A stretch of 44,725 nucleotides of DNA from a virus, in the IMG/VR virus record IMGVR_UViG_3300042995_000011, positions 1-44,725 of that record; one strand, given 5' to 3'. Below the pieces are notes generated by a model that had not been told where the DNA came from, did not search any database, and was given only the letters and a program-made list of their open reading frames with translations. Each line of letters opens with the position of its first letter. Position 1 is the stretch's first letter. A program made the translations under genes and the position numbers. This document shows, piece after piece, positions 1-8,156 of the stretch.

Positions 1-277
1 CAGAACCGGCCAGCGCGACGCCTATGGCGACGAGGCCGAGTACACCGGGCTGGACTGCCTGATCGTCCCCGCCGGGCCGGATATCGTGGCGGTGTATGGG
101 GGACAGCCCTCCCTCGCGCTCTTCGAGATCTACTTCAACGAGGTGGTGACGCTTAGGAACGGGGACAAGCTGGTGACCGCCACCGACGTGGCGTATGTCG
201 TCAGGGGCGTGCCGCAGAAGGTGGAGAATCGCTATCTGTACTATCAGAAGGTGATCGGGGAGATGGTGCTGCCATGA
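1..277 (+). CDS. Phage head-closure (head-tail joining) protein, 3' part of a gene crossing the circle junction
   Basis: This is the downstream part of a gene whose start lies at 44552; joining 44552-44598 to 1-277 gives an in-frame 107-aa protein. Reading is open from base 2 in the frame that ends at the TGA overlapping the next gene's ATG (ATGA at 274-277). Size, and position between a gp6-like connector (44015-44548) and an HK97 gp10-like protein (274-753), match the small head-closure proteins of siphoviruses (SPP1 gp16 type), which sit below the connector and seal the DNA-filled head before tail attachment. The assignment rests mainly on gene order and length; I see no diagnostic motif. 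Confidence 0.75.
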   Translation, partial: RTGQRDAYGDEAEYTGLDCLIVPAGPDIVAVYGGQPSLALFEIYFNEVVTLRNGDKLVTATDVAYVVRGVPQKVENRYLYYQKVIGEMVLP

Positions 278-753
278 GCTACCGCCTCTCCGTCGACGTG
301 ATCGGCAGCAAGGAGCTGGAGGCGGCGTTTCGCAAGGCCCCCCAGGTGACGATGGCCGCGCTCAGCAAAGGCATTGGCAAGACGGCGTATCGCATCGAAG
401 CCAGGGCGAAGCAGCTCGCGCCGATCGACAAGGCGAACCTGCGCGGGAGCATCAACATCGACGGGCCGCACGCGACGCTCAACAACGTCGAGGCCAAGGT
501 CGGCACCAATATCGAGTACGCACCCCATCAGGAGTACGGCACCGGGGTCTACGGCAAGACGGGACAGCCCATCCGGCCGAAGAACGCCAGGATACTCGCC
601 TGGAAGAGCGGGGGGAAATGGCACTTCGCCAGGCAGGTGCGCGGGGTCAAGCCGAAGCGCTTCTTCGGGCAGTCCAGGCAGGAGGCCAGGCCGTACATGA
701 CCGAGCAGATGCGGGGGGCGCTGACGGAGATCGTCACCCACCTCGCCAGATAA
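274..753 (+). CDS. HK97 gp10-like head-tail joining/minor tail protein
   Basis: The protein has 159 aa. The N-terminus (VDVIGSKELEAAFRKAP), the basic helical segment and the later 'APHQEYGTG' followed by a 'RPKNARIL' stretch are characteristic of the HK97 gp10 / phage minor tail family, in which the protein acts at the head-tail interface during tail joining. It starts with an ATGA overlap on the head-closure gene and is followed 3 bp later by the tail-terminator-like gene, so translation is probably coupled. No separate promoter is visible. The family call is firm; the precise step in assembly is inferred from order. Confidence 0.8.
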   Translation: MSYRLSVDVIGSKELEAAFRKAPQVTMAALSKGIGKTAYRIEARAKQLAPIDKANLRGSINIDGPHATLNNVEAKVGTNIEYAPHQEYGTGVYGKTGQPIRPKNARILAWKSGGKWHFARQVRGVKPKRFFGQSRQEARPYMTEQMRGALTEIVTHLAR

Positions 754-756
754 ACC

Positions 757-1155
757 ATGAGTTACGTGAGCATATCAGCCAAATTAATCGAGCTGCTCGA
801 CCAGATCACCCAGATCGAGCAGCTTTACAACTACCAGCCTGATTCGATTCAGACCTATCCGGCCGCCGTGGTGACCGCCTCGGGGCATCAGGACACCTTC
901 CGCGACACCGCCGCCAACAACCGACGCTTCACCTTCCTGATCCGGCTCTACTACCGCACCGACGCGGAGCAGGACGCCGAGAGCATCCTGCAGGACTTGA
1001 CCGACAAGGTGATCGCCAAGCTGGAGGCCAACGTGACCGTCGCCGGCGTCTGGGACATCCTCAGGCCGCTCAGCGCCTCATGGACGTACCACGACGAGAA
1101 GCCGGAGCGCATCGTCGAGATCACGGTTTCGGCCGAGAAGCGGGTGGCGCGCTAG
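757..1155 (+). CDS. Tail terminator / tail completion protein
   Basis: A 132-aa protein directly after the gp10-like gene, the usual place for the tail terminator (lambda gpU / SPP1 gp17 type), which caps the finished tail tube and joins it to the head. It shows the typical pattern: an N-terminal helix (ISAKLIELLDQITQIEQLYNY), a beta-rich middle with 'RRFTFLIRLYYRT', and a C-terminal 'RIVEITVSAEK' strand. This is the last gene of the neck group; transcription of the next rightward gene restarts at a late promoter at 2089, after a leftward insertion (1165-1974). Family identity rests on order and general pattern. Confidence 0.65.
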   Translation: MSYVSISAKLIELLDQITQIEQLYNYQPDSIQTYPAAVVTASGHQDTFRDTAANNRRFTFLIRLYYRTDAEQDAESILQDLTDKVIAKLEANVTVAGVWDILRPLSASWTYHDEKPERIVEITVSAEKRVAR

Positions 1156-1164
1156 CGATCGTCC

Positions 1165-1974
1165 CTACGTGGTCGCCGTGCTATCCTGCCCTTGCTCCTT
1201 GGCCTTCTGGATATTCTTGATCAGGTCGTGCAGCGGCTTGGTCCCCCCGCCGATCGCAAAGGCGGTCACCGCGATGTCCAGCCAATCCCCCGCGCCATTC
1301 ACGCCGACGTGCTTCAGGAGGAGCAGCTTGAAGTACCCGCATGCCACCGCCGCGATCGCCGTGTTCAGCCCGAGGAAGAAGACCGCCCTGTTGGCCCGGA
1401 CAACCTGGACGTCCTCCTGGCGGTCGGCGGCTTCTTGCGCCTTAACGGTAGCTGCATTGAAGTTGCCCTTGGCGAGTTCCTGCACGCTGAGCGCCCTCGC
1501 CTTGTTGCGCAATTTCGTGACATTGGCTTTGGTCGCGTCCAGTTGTGTACCGACGTCTGCTCCCGTCGTATCCTGCTCACGCCGCTGGGTGGTCCCCCCT
1601 CCCGAGGACCGCGCTCCGATCCAAGGGATATAGGACGTGAACTCGGCGAAGCGCTCGATAGCCTGGGCGATGAGATAAAACAGGGCGAACTCGTTGAAAC
1701 CCTCGTTGAGATCGACCGTGACCGCATCAACCAGGTAATTCAATGCGCTGCCGATGGCGATGCCCAGCAGCATCACCACCACGGCTATCACCATCCACTT
1801 CCCGTCCGGGCGGACGCTGACCTCATCGGACGCGGCGGCGGTTGTGTCTGGCGTAGTCTCTGTAGTTGGCGGAGGTGGCGGAGGTGGCGGAACTGGGGGA
1901 GCCGGTGCGGCAGGTGGGTTAGCGACAATCACCGGAGCGGCAGACCGTTGTACCCTGACCACTTCCACAGCCAT
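1165..1974 (-). CDS. Leftward membrane protein with proline-rich N-terminus (accessory gene inside the late region)
   Basis: 269 aa, opposite in direction to its neighbours. Visible parts are a proline run at about residues 19-38, an acidic Thr-rich stretch, a transmembrane segment at about 60-82 (MVIAVVVMLLGIAIG core), a charged probable coiled coil at about 140-190, a second hydrophobic segment at about 196-220 and a weaker one near 232-246. The ATG at 1974 has a good Shine-Dalgarno (GGGAGG). It separates the tail terminator from the tail tube group and faces the divergent late promoter at 2089. The opposite strand and lack of similarity to structural families suggest a moron, perhaps acting at the host envelope (superinfection exclusion is only a guess). 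Confidence 0.7.
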   Translation of the reverse strand: MAVEVVRVQRSAAPVIVANPPAAPAPPVPPPPPPPPTTETTPDTTAAASDEVSVRPDGKWMVIAVVVMLLGIAIGSALNYLVDAVTVDLNEGFNEFALFYLIAQAIERFAEFTSYIPWIGARSSGGGTTQRREQDTTGADVGTQLDATKANVTKLRNKARALSVQELAKGNFNAATVKAQEAADRQEDVQVVRANRAVFFLGLNTAIAAVACGYFKLLLLKHVGVNGAGDWLDIAVTAFAIGGGTKPLHDLIKNIQKAKEQGQDSTATT

Positions 1975-2088
1975 GCTGATCCCTCCCTACTCCGCCGGAA
2001 TCGGCCGATGGACAAGCTCGTCCGCGGGGATCGAATGCTAGCTACTGTGTGCGGTGATGATAACAGACATACAGAAGAAAGAGAAATA

Positions 2089-2118
2089 TATAAGGTTCTC
2101 TCGCCTCCTCCCTATAAT
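2089..2118 (+). promoter_or_regulatory. Late promoter copy 1 (TATAAG-N18-TATAAT)
   Basis: TATAAG at 2089-2094 and TATAAT at 2113-2118 are separated by 18 bp of pyrimidine-rich DNA. The box is preceded by GAAATA, giving the 12-mer GAAATATATAAG that is shared exactly with the copies at 36301 and 40547. Only 10 bases lie between the -10 and the ATG at 2129, implying a leader of a few nucleotides. It drives the tail tube group. Confidence 0.8.
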
Positions 2119-2128
2119 CCGAGTAGCT

Positions 2129-2308
2129 ATGGCAAAACACCGCTACACCTACCACGGCAAGACCACCGTCCAACTCCCCGAGTTCGGCATCCTGGCCGAA
2201 GGGGGCGACACCAAGACTGTCTACGAGACCGATAAAGCGATCCACAATTCCGATTTCGAAGCGGTCAAGGAAGACGAGCGAAAGGAGCGCAAAGACAGCG
2301 ACAACTAA
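2129..2308 (+). CDS. Small hypothetical protein ahead of the tail tube gene
   Basis: 59 aa, charged, with an acidic/basic C-terminus (VKEDERKERKDSDN). I start it at ATG 2129 because that codon lies 10 bases downstream of the late -10 box at 2113-2118; longer in-frame readings would begin upstream of the promoter. It ends 3 bp before the tail tube gene and is first in that transcript. I recognise no family. A small protein in this position could be a minor tail or chaperone component, but nothing in the sequence shows it. Confidence 0.7.
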   Translation: MAKHRYTYHGKTTVQLPEFGILAEGGDTKTVYETDKAIHNSDFEAVKEDERKERKDSDN

Positions 2309-2311
2309 CCT

Positions 2312-3283
2312 ATGCCAGCAGGAATCCTCTCCCAAATCAGTTTAGCGCCCGAGACCACCTGGGGCACCGCGGTCACCCCGACGAAGTCCATCGCGGTCCG
2401 TCCCGGCGACGGCATCCAGACCGACACCGACGTGCAATTCGTCGACTCCATCAAGGCGCAGCTCGCCCAGCACACCAGCTCATTCAAGGGAGCCCAGACC
2501 CACGAGGGCGAATACGAGATGGACCTGGTACCGAACTACATCGGGTACCTGCTCCGGAGCGCCTTCGGAGGCGTTTCCTCGGTGGCCAAATCCGCACCGA
2601 ACGCCAGTGTTTACGATCACACCTTCACCGAAGCGGAGACGAAACCCGCGCTCACCATCGAGCAGTCGGTCGGGGACATCACTAGGCGCTACGCCGGGAG
2701 CATCGTCCATTCCCTGCGATTCGCCTGCAACGCCGGCGAGGCGCTCGTCTGCACGGCGGGCATCCGCGCCAAAAGTTCGGCCACCGCGACCAAGATCACC
2801 GCAGCCTACGAGGCACCGACGATCCGACCATTCAACTTCGCGGATATGGCGGCGGCCGGGGGCTTCAAGATCGGCGGCAGTAACTACTCCGGACTTCGTT
2901 CCTTCGACTTCACCTATGAGAATAACCACGCCCTCCTGCACGCGATGGGCAGCAACGACCCGCAATTCAACCACGCCAAGGGATCGACGGTCGGGGGTTC
3001 ATTCGAGCTCTATCTGGACTCGACCACGGCCGCGAAATATACCGACTACCTGAACAAGACCACGCAGCAGTTGGACTTCATCTTCACCGGGGACACCATC
3101 GGCACCAGCGCGAATTACGGCCTGACGCTGACAATCCCGCGCGCCACGATGACGGCCGCCAACGACCCCATCAGCGAGGACTATTGCCTGTTAGCGGTCG
3201 AGTTTGAGGGGGAAGGCGATACCAGCACCGGCAAGGTCATGTCAGCGATCCTGACGAACCTGCTCACAACCTACGCTTCATGA
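2312..3283 (+). CDS. Major tail tube protein
   Basis: The protein has 323 aa. The N-terminus 'SQISLAPETTWGTAVTPT', with a following 'RPGDGIQTD', is typical of the phage tail tube family (TTP_3-like), and the rest is beta-rich with several Gly/Ser/Thr loops, including 'KGSTVGGSFELYLD' in the C-terminal half. It polymerises as hexameric rings to form the tail tube. It lies just before the tail assembly chaperone and tape measure genes, the canonical order, and overlaps the chaperone start by ATGA. The late promoter at 2089 serves it. I rate the function as secure. Confidence 0.88.
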   Translation: MPAGILSQISLAPETTWGTAVTPTKSIAVRPGDGIQTDTDVQFVDSIKAQLAQHTSSFKGAQTHEGEYEMDLVPNYIGYLLRSAFGGVSSVAKSAPNASVYDHTFTEAETKPALTIEQSVGDITRRYAGSIVHSLRFACNAGEALVCTAGIRAKSSATATKITAAYEAPTIRPFNFADMAAAGGFKIGGSNYSGLRSFDFTYENNHALLHAMGSNDPQFNHAKGSTVGGSFELYLDSTTAAKYTDYLNKTTQQLDFIFTGDTIGTSANYGLTLTIPRATMTAANDPISEDYCLLAVEFEGEGDTSTGKVMSAILTNLLTTYAS

Positions 3284-3651
3284 TGGAAAACGTCGAATTT
3301 ACCACGCCATCGGGACACAAACTCAGCATCAGGACTGGGCTGACCTTCCCTGAGAAACGCCGCCTGCAGCGCGTTATCTATTCGGCCGCCAGGCTCGACC
3401 CCCAGACAGGTCAGCGTGTGGTCGATCTGGGTGCACAAATCGACGTGCAGGACGCTGTTCTCAAACTCCTCGTCCGCCGCGTCCAGTTCGCCAACGGCAA
3501 AGTCATCGAGGGATCGGAAGAGGCTATCTTCAACAGCTTGTCCGAGTTCGCCGATGCGGATGTTGTTGCCACCTACGACAAGATCGATGAACTAACCAAG
3601 AACCTCGACATCTTCCCCAATCCCGAGAGGGAAAAAAAACTGGACACTTGA
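3280..3651 (+). CDS. Tail assembly chaperone (short, unshifted product)
   Basis: 123 aa, starting inside the tube gene's stop (ATGA). Position between tail tube and tape measure, size and composition match the G-type tail assembly chaperones that coat the tape measure during tail assembly. The frame ends 'EREKKLDT' just after an A8 run (3632-3639). The following frame stays open to 3862 with no start codon of its own, the standard sign of a programmed frameshift making a longer G-T fusion (next entry). The function call relies mainly on this architecture. Confidence 0.82.
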   Translation: MMENVEFTTPSGHKLSIRTGLTFPEKRRLQRVIYSAARLDPQTGQRVVDLGAQIDVQDAVLKLLVRRVQFANGKVIEGSEEAIFNSLSEFADADVVATYDKIDELTKNLDIFPNPEREKKLDT

Positions 3652-3862
3652 ACTCTTCCAACTCCACTATCACGGCAAGGGAACCATTCCTGAGGGCTTC
3701 GAAGATATCTATCTCTGCGAACTCCTCGAGCTGACTTATACCGAATACATCCAGCAACCCGCCTGGTGGATCGAGCGCAAGCGGCTCTGGCGCGAGCAGA
3801 AAGTCAGGGCGGAGCAAGTTCGGAGCAAGCAGGAGTCTCGCAAGGCACAGAGACGCCGCTAA
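3596..3862 (+). CDS. Frameshifted C-terminal extension of the tail assembly chaperone (GT-type)
   Basis: An open frame without a usable start codon covers 3596-3862 and overlaps the end of the chaperone. From the A8 slippery run it would add 'WTLELFQLHYHGKG' and further residues, with WW and many Arg/Lys, ending 'KAQRRR'. The shift needed is +1 (or -2), not the common -1: after the AAA AAA codons at 3634-3639, a two-base backward slip gives Asn-Trp and a +1 skip gives Trp. Reiterative transcription on the A8 run is another way to reach this frame. The downstream end abuts the late promoter at 3865. Confidence 0.75.
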   Translation, partial: PRTSTSSPIPRGKKNWTLELFQLHYHGKGTIPEGFEDIYLCELLELTYTEYIQQPAWWIERKRLWREQKVRAEQVRSKQESRKAQRRR

Positions 3863-3864
3863 TG

Positions 3865-3894
3865 TATAAGCAACACCTTCCCCGCCCCTACAAT
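3865..3894 (+). promoter_or_regulatory. Late promoter copy 2 (TATAAG-N18-TACAAT)
   Basis: TATAAG 3865-3870 and TACAAT 3889-3894, 18 bp apart, lie immediately after the frameshifted chaperone stop. Unlike most other copies it is followed by a longer leader (29 bases to ATG 3924), which contains a small GGGGC-AAC-GCCCC hairpin and no clear Shine-Dalgarno. It drives the tape measure and downstream tail genes. Confidence 0.78.
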
Positions 3895-3923
3895 CAAGCG
3901 ACGGGGCAACGCCCCACTTCCCT

Positions 3924-5612
3924 ATGGACGAACGCATACTCCAGATAGTTATCCGCGCCAGAGACGAGGCCAGCAAGGTCGTCGCCAACTCCGCTTCCCA
4001 CATCAAGCGCAGCTTCGACGACGCCGAGGAGGCCTCGAAGCGCTTCGCGACCGGCATGGTCGGTGCGGGTGTCGCGGCTGCGGGGATGATCGGCTACGGC
4101 GCGAAGATCGCGGGCGATCTGGAATCCTCCCGCCAGGGCTTCATCACGCTGCTAGGGTCTGCCGACAAGGCCGACGCGGCGCTCAGGCAGATCAAGAAGG
4201 ATGCGGCCGCCACCCCCTTCGAAATCCCCGGACTCATCAGCGCGAATCTCCTGCTCACCTCCATCACCAAAGATGCGGGGAAGTCGGAGGCCATCCTGCT
4301 GAACGTGGGCAAGGCGCTCGCCTCGATGGGCAAGGGACAGGCCGAACTCGACCGCATCATCGTCAATCTGCAGCAGGTCGGCGCGATCGGCCACGCCTCG
4401 CTGGTGGACATCAAGCAGTTCGCCTACGCGGGTATCCCCATCTTCGACATGCTCACCAAGGCCACCGGCAAGAGCGGCGAGGCGCTGGAGGAGATGATCG
4501 CCGAGGGCGGGGTCACCTTCGATTTCCTCACCGACATGTTCAACAAGGCCGGTTCCGCTGGCGGCCGCTTCGCCAACGCCTTCACCAACCAGGCGGGCAC
4601 CTTCAACCAGCTCGTCTCCAACATGAAGGACAGCTTCAACATTTTCCTCTCCGACCTGGTGCAGAGCACCGGCGCGTTCGACGTGCTCAAGGGCGCAATG
4701 GCCGGGCTGATCGACTTCATGAACACCAACGGCGCGGCGGTCGGCGAGGGCATCATGCGGGCGCTCACCTTCGTCAGGGAGAACGGGCTCGTAGTAGCAG
4801 GGATCATCGCGGGGGCGCTCACACCGGCGATCATCGGGATGGCGCTGGCCTTCGGCGCGGCGACCCTCGCGCTCCTCCCCTACATCGCGGCGGGTGCGGC
4901 ACTGGGCTTCCTGGCGCAGACGATCATCGCCAACTGGGGGCCGATCTCGACCGTCTTCACCGATCTCTGGGCGAGTGTGACCGGCACCTTCCAGGCCGCT
5001 GTCGCCTGGATCGGGGAGCAGGTGACCTGGCTGCGGAGTCACTGGGCGGAAGCGCTCGGCTTCATGGTCGGCTTCGCCGCGACGCTCCCCATCAGATTAC
5101 CCCTCTACATGGCCGCCGCCGTCTCCGCGATGGTCGCCAGGATCCTGGCGGTGGATTGGCGAACGGTCCTCGCGGTCATCCTCACCGCCGCGCAGGCCAT
5201 CTTCCAGGGGGTCAAGGACGCGGCGTTTAGTGCGTGGCAATTCGTCAAGAACCTCGACTGGGGCGCGATCCTCGCTTCTATCGGCAAGGGCATCGCCAAT
5301 ACGATCATCGGCTTCATCGAGGGGGGCATCAGGGGGGCGCTCTCCGGTATCCCCGGCGCGCCGAAGATTTCTTTGCCCCGCTTCGCCGACGGGACGAACT
5401 TCGCGCCCGGAGGGTTGGCGCTGGTGGGTGAGCGCGGCCCCGAGCTGGTGAACCTGCCCCGCGGCTCCCAGGTCATCCCGAACGAGCAGACGCAGGGCAT
5501 GCTGGGTGGCCCGATGATCCAGATCGCGCAGGTGGTTATTCGGAATGAGAGCGACATCGAGACATTGGCCAGGAGGCTGGAGTTCTACCGCAGGACGGGA
5601 GGTGCGCGATGA
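3924..5612 (+). CDS. Tape measure protein
   Basis: 562 aa. The N-terminus (LQIVIRARDEASKVV) and the following tape_meas-type block (DLESSRQGFITLLGSADKAD, 'KKDAAATPFEIPG', 'QVGAIGHASLVDIKQFAYAG') are diagnostic of tape measure proteins that set tail length and enter the host membrane on infection. Several long hydrophobic segments span roughly residues 290-420. The C-terminus 'PGGLALVGERGPELVNLPRG' with 'VIPNEQT' is a common tape measure tail motif. The length suggests a short siphovirus tail. It overlaps the Dit gene by 4 bp (ATGA). Confidence 0.92.
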   Translation: MDERILQIVIRARDEASKVVANSASHIKRSFDDAEEASKRFATGMVGAGVAAAGMIGYGAKIAGDLESSRQGFITLLGSADKADAALRQIKKDAAATPFEIPGLISANLLLTSITKDAGKSEAILLNVGKALASMGKGQAELDRIIVNLQQVGAIGHASLVDIKQFAYAGIPIFDMLTKATGKSGEALEEMIAEGGVTFDFLTDMFNKAGSAGGRFANAFTNQAGTFNQLVSNMKDSFNIFLSDLVQSTGAFDVLKGAMAGLIDFMNTNGAAVGEGIMRALTFVRENGLVVAGIIAGALTPAIIGMALAFGAATLALLPYIAAGAALGFLAQTIIANWGPISTVFTDLWASVTGTFQAAVAWIGEQVTWLRSHWAEALGFMVGFAATLPIRLPLYMAAAVSAMVARILAVDWRTVLAVILTAAQAIFQGVKDAAFSAWQFVKNLDWGAILASIGKGIANTIIGFIEGGIRGALSGIPGAPKISLPRFADGTNFAPGGLALVGERGPELVNLPRGSQVIPNEQTQGMLGGPMIQIAQVVIRNESDIETLARRLEFYRRTGGAR

Positions 5613-6439
5613 TCGCCTCCATCCAGGTTAGTAGCCTGACCCTCAACGCCGATGGCTACACCGTCATCAACAAGCTCGACGGGCTCGATTTGCCCCCGGT
5701 GCGCCTCAGCTCCTTCAACCTGGCCGGGGAGCATTTCGGCCGGCACGTCGCCGCGTACTACGGTGCCAGGCGGTTTTCGCTCGGCGGCGTGCTCAAGGGG
5801 GACAGCGTCAACGATTTCCTCGCGCGCAGGACGGCGTTTTTCGACGCCTTCGACGCCTTCAACGGCGAGCAGACGATCACCTTCACCCTGAGCGACGGTA
5901 GGGTGCTGACGCTGACAGCCGTGACGGTGAATCTGGATTTCTCCCCCCACGCAGGATGGGCAACTGCCGCGGCGTTCCATGTGGAGCTGGAGGCGGCCTT
6001 CCCCTTCTTCACGTCGGCGAACGTCACCAGCATCGCCCTGAGCCTGCCCACCGGTGGGGGCGGGACGGTGCCTCCTTCAACCATGCCGATGGGACTGTCG
6101 ATGGGTGGCGGGAGTTCGGTGGCGACGTTCAACCCGGGCACATCCCCTTCCTATCCCACGATCCGCATCGCCGGGCCGGTGACCAATCCCGCGATCCGCA
6201 ACATCACCACGGGCAAGGAGTTGCGCCTGGCGCTGACGATGGTGGCCGGGGAGTATCTGGATATCGACGCCAGGGGCAAGACGATCACCGATCAGGGCGG
6301 CACCAATCGCTACGCGATCCGCAGCGGCGACTGGCTGACCATCCAGCCGGGCAGCAACACCCTCGCATTCGTCGCCGACTCGTCCGATCCCGCCGCCCTG
6401 GCGACGGTGGCATACGCCGCGACGTATCTCGCGATCTAG
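5609..6439 (+). CDS. Distal tail protein (Dit-like)
   Basis: 276 aa, directly after the tape measure gene, where siphoviruses encode Dit, the hexameric hub joining tail tube and adhesion apparatus. The N-terminal half (INKLDGLDLPPVRLSSFNL, 'GARRFSLGGVLKGDS', 'FNGEQTITFTLSDG') has the pattern of the sipho-tail family, and the C-terminal half 'SPSYPTIRIAGPVTNP', 'SGDWLTIQPGSN' matches the galectin-like second domain seen in many Dit proteins. A Gly/Pro-rich linker (about residues 150-175) joins the halves. It is followed 3 bp later by the tail-associated protein. Confidence 0.82.
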   Translation: MIASIQVSSLTLNADGYTVINKLDGLDLPPVRLSSFNLAGEHFGRHVAAYYGARRFSLGGVLKGDSVNDFLARRTAFFDAFDAFNGEQTITFTLSDGRVLTLTAVTVNLDFSPHAGWATAAAFHVELEAAFPFFTSANVTSIALSLPTGGGGTVPPSTMPMGLSMGGGSSVATFNPGTSPSYPTIRIAGPVTNPAIRNITTGKELRLALTMVAGEYLDIDARGKTITDQGGTNRYAIRSGDWLTIQPGSNTLAFVADSSDPAALATVAYAATYLAI

Positions 6440-6442
6440 CTT

Positions 6443-7549
6443 ATGGAAGGACTCTACGAACTGATCATCAAGGACAAGGTGGGCAACACCCTGGCGAGCC
6501 TCTCGGGCGCGACGGATCGTTGGTGGGGCAAGGAGCTGAACAAGCCGGGCAGCGCGGGATTCTCCCTCTCCCCGCTGGACAGGCAACTCACCGCCGATCT
6601 CATCAGGCCGGGACAGAAGGAACTCTTCATCTACCGGGGCGGGGTGCTGGTCTGGGGCGGGGAAATCCAGACGCGACGGACCGATGTGGGCGGACAGGAC
6701 GCGGGGACGATCGCCGTCACCGCCAAGGGCTTCCTCGCGCTCATGGGCTACAAGGTCATCGGCACCATCGCCAGCCCCCGCACGTTCAGCAACGAGGATC
6801 TCTCGACCATCGCCGATACCATCCGCTCCGAGACTCAGACCGGGACCAATGAGGATTTGGGGGTCGAGGCCGGCGCGCTGGCGACATCGCGGGATGGGGA
6901 CAGGACGTACAAGTACGAGAATGCGCGGCAGGCCTTGGAGGGACTCTCCAACTCGCGGGTGATCGACGGCATCGACATCGACGTGGACGCCAACAAGCAA
7001 CTCTCCGCATCCTATCCGGGCAAGGGGCACGACCTGGAGGACGTCGTCTTCGAGTGGGGCGTGAACATCACCTCCTACTCCTACATCGACGACGCGACGG
7101 AGCTGGCCAATCGGATCGTCGTCGTCGGCAAGGAGAACGGCGCCAGCACCCCGGTTGTCGTCAGGGATGGTCCGACTTTCCTGCAGGAGGACTACGGCGT
7201 CAGGGTCGATGTGATCAGCCGCTCGGGTGTCACCGACACGACGACGCTCGCGGAATGGGGCGACAAGGAATTGGAGAAACGCCAGCAGGGCAGGCAAATC
7301 CTGGGGCTGAGGACCAAGGGCAACCAGGCCCCGCTGCTGGGGAGTTACGACGTGGGCGACCGGGTCAGGGTGCGGATCAAGTACGGCATCGACGACATCG
7401 ACGGACTCTATCGCATCACCGCCATCAACGTCCGGATCACCGACACCGACGAGGAGGATGTCGAGCTGCAATTCGGCGAGGATGACGACGTCGGGACCTC
7501 CTTCGACGAGTTGGAAGAACGGGTCGAAAACCTTGAGACTACCGGGTGA
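6443..7549 (+). CDS. Tail-associated baseplate protein, ReqiPepy6 gp37-like
   Basis: 368 aa. The opening 'YELIIKDKVGNTLASL', the 'GEIQTRRTDV' segment and 'AKGFLALMGYKVI' correspond to the siphovirus ReqiPepy6 Gp37-like family common in phages of high-GC Gram-positives; it forms the baseplate hub below Dit. The C-terminal part (DYGVRVDVISRSGVTDTTTL, 'YDVGDRVRVRIKYG') is beta-rich, typical of hub domain IV. It is the last gene of this tail unit and is followed by a probable terminator hairpin (7582-7597). Confidence 0.8.
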   Translation: MEGLYELIIKDKVGNTLASLSGATDRWWGKELNKPGSAGFSLSPLDRQLTADLIRPGQKELFIYRGGVLVWGGEIQTRRTDVGGQDAGTIAVTAKGFLALMGYKVIGTIASPRTFSNEDLSTIADTIRSETQTGTNEDLGVEAGALATSRDGDRTYKYENARQALEGLSNSRVIDGIDIDVDANKQLSASYPGKGHDLEDVVFEWGVNITSYSYIDDATELANRIVVVGKENGASTPVVVRDGPTFLQEDYGVRVDVISRSGVTDTTTLAEWGDKELEKRQQGRQILGLRTKGNQAPLLGSYDVGDRVRVRIKYGIDDIDGLYRITAINVRITDTDEEDVELQFGEDDDVGTSFDELEERVENLETTG

Positions 7550-7581
7550 TTTTCTCAGTGATTGGTCGTCCCCCACCCCAC

Positions 7582-7615
7582 TTGGGGTGTCCCCCGATTT
7601 TTCCGTTTAGCCTCG
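7582..7615 (+). terminator. Probable terminator after the tail unit
   Basis: A hairpin CACCCCA / TGGGGTG with a very tight loop is followed within about 8 bases by a TTTTT run. It lies in the gap between the rightward baseplate gene and the converging HNH gene. The U-run does not abut the stem, so confidence is moderate. Confidence 0.5.
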
Positions 7616-7669
7616 AAAATGCTCGTTTTTAGGCGGGGGAGGGGAGGGCAGAGTCCTATAATGTTGATT

Positions 7670-7719
7670 GTGAAAAGTCCAGTTTTCATGTGAAAAATCG
7701 TGGTTTAGCCACTTTTCAC
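7670..7719. repeat. Inverted repeat GTGAAAAGT...ACTTTTCAC
   Basis: Perfect 9-bp arms at 7670-7678 and 7711-7719 enclose 32 bases that hold another GTGAAAAA. The right arm overlaps the stop codon of the leftward HNH gene, so it may form part of a 3' end or a boundary of the inserted HNH segment. The rest of the 7550-7715 interval shows no gene. Confidence 0.45.
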
Positions 7720-8150
7720 GCCGAAGAGTCTTCGCCGAACTTTTCCCGAAGGTACTGGAGTCGTCTTTCTCGGAGGGCTTGTGATGCTGCATGCGATAGA
7801 TTGATTATTCGTCTTTTTGTAGAAAGGGGAGGTAGCACTGATTCCTGACTCTTGGGCTTTTCAGGAAGACTGAAGTCCAACCGTCCTTCTTCCGCCAACT
7901 TCAAATACTGCTGCCGTTTCAGGTCGCGTTCTATCAGCTGCGCAACTGTCATTTTCCTTTGGTCGAAAACCGTGTGGCACATCGGGCAGAGTTCTATCCA
8001 ATCCTCTACGTCGTAGCGATAGTCCCTGCTGATGTTTGCCCAGTGGAAGTGATGGGTAGTGCGGTGGCTGGTATTGACGGCACAGCGGGAGGCAGGACCT
8101 CTCTGGGCTTTTATCCAATCATGGACCTTATCGTATTCTTGGTCGGTCAT
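7716..8150 (-). CDS. HNH endonuclease (probable homing type)
   Basis: 144 aa, leftward, inserted between rightward tail genes. The core 'HHFHWANISRDYRYDVEDWIELCPMCHTVFD' region (about residues 33-64) matches phage HNH proteins with the W-A-N-x-S, D-x-x-D-W and L-C-x-x-CH elements. The usual first CxxC of the zinc knuckle is degenerate (single Cys, then NTSH). I choose ATG 8150 because an extended -10 (TGC-TACAAT, on the minus strand at 8157-8162) lies only 6 bases upstream; the next upstream ATG overlaps that box. This would make it a leaderless mRNA. Location and strand suggest a self-mobile intruder. Confidence 0.75.
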   Translation of the reverse strand: MTDQEYDKVHDWIKAQRGPASRCAVNTSHRTTHHFHWANISRDYRYDVEDWIELCPMCHTVFDQRKMTVAQLIERDLKRQQYLKLAEEGRLDFSLPEKPKSQESVLPPLSTKRRIINLSHAASQALRERRLQYLREKFGEDSSA

Positions 8151-8156
8151 AGTCCG

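Noticed and set aside
1192-2235. 347-aa rightward open frame
   Set aside because: It is the complement-strand shadow of the leftward membrane gene; His/Arg/Gly-biased composition without any domain.
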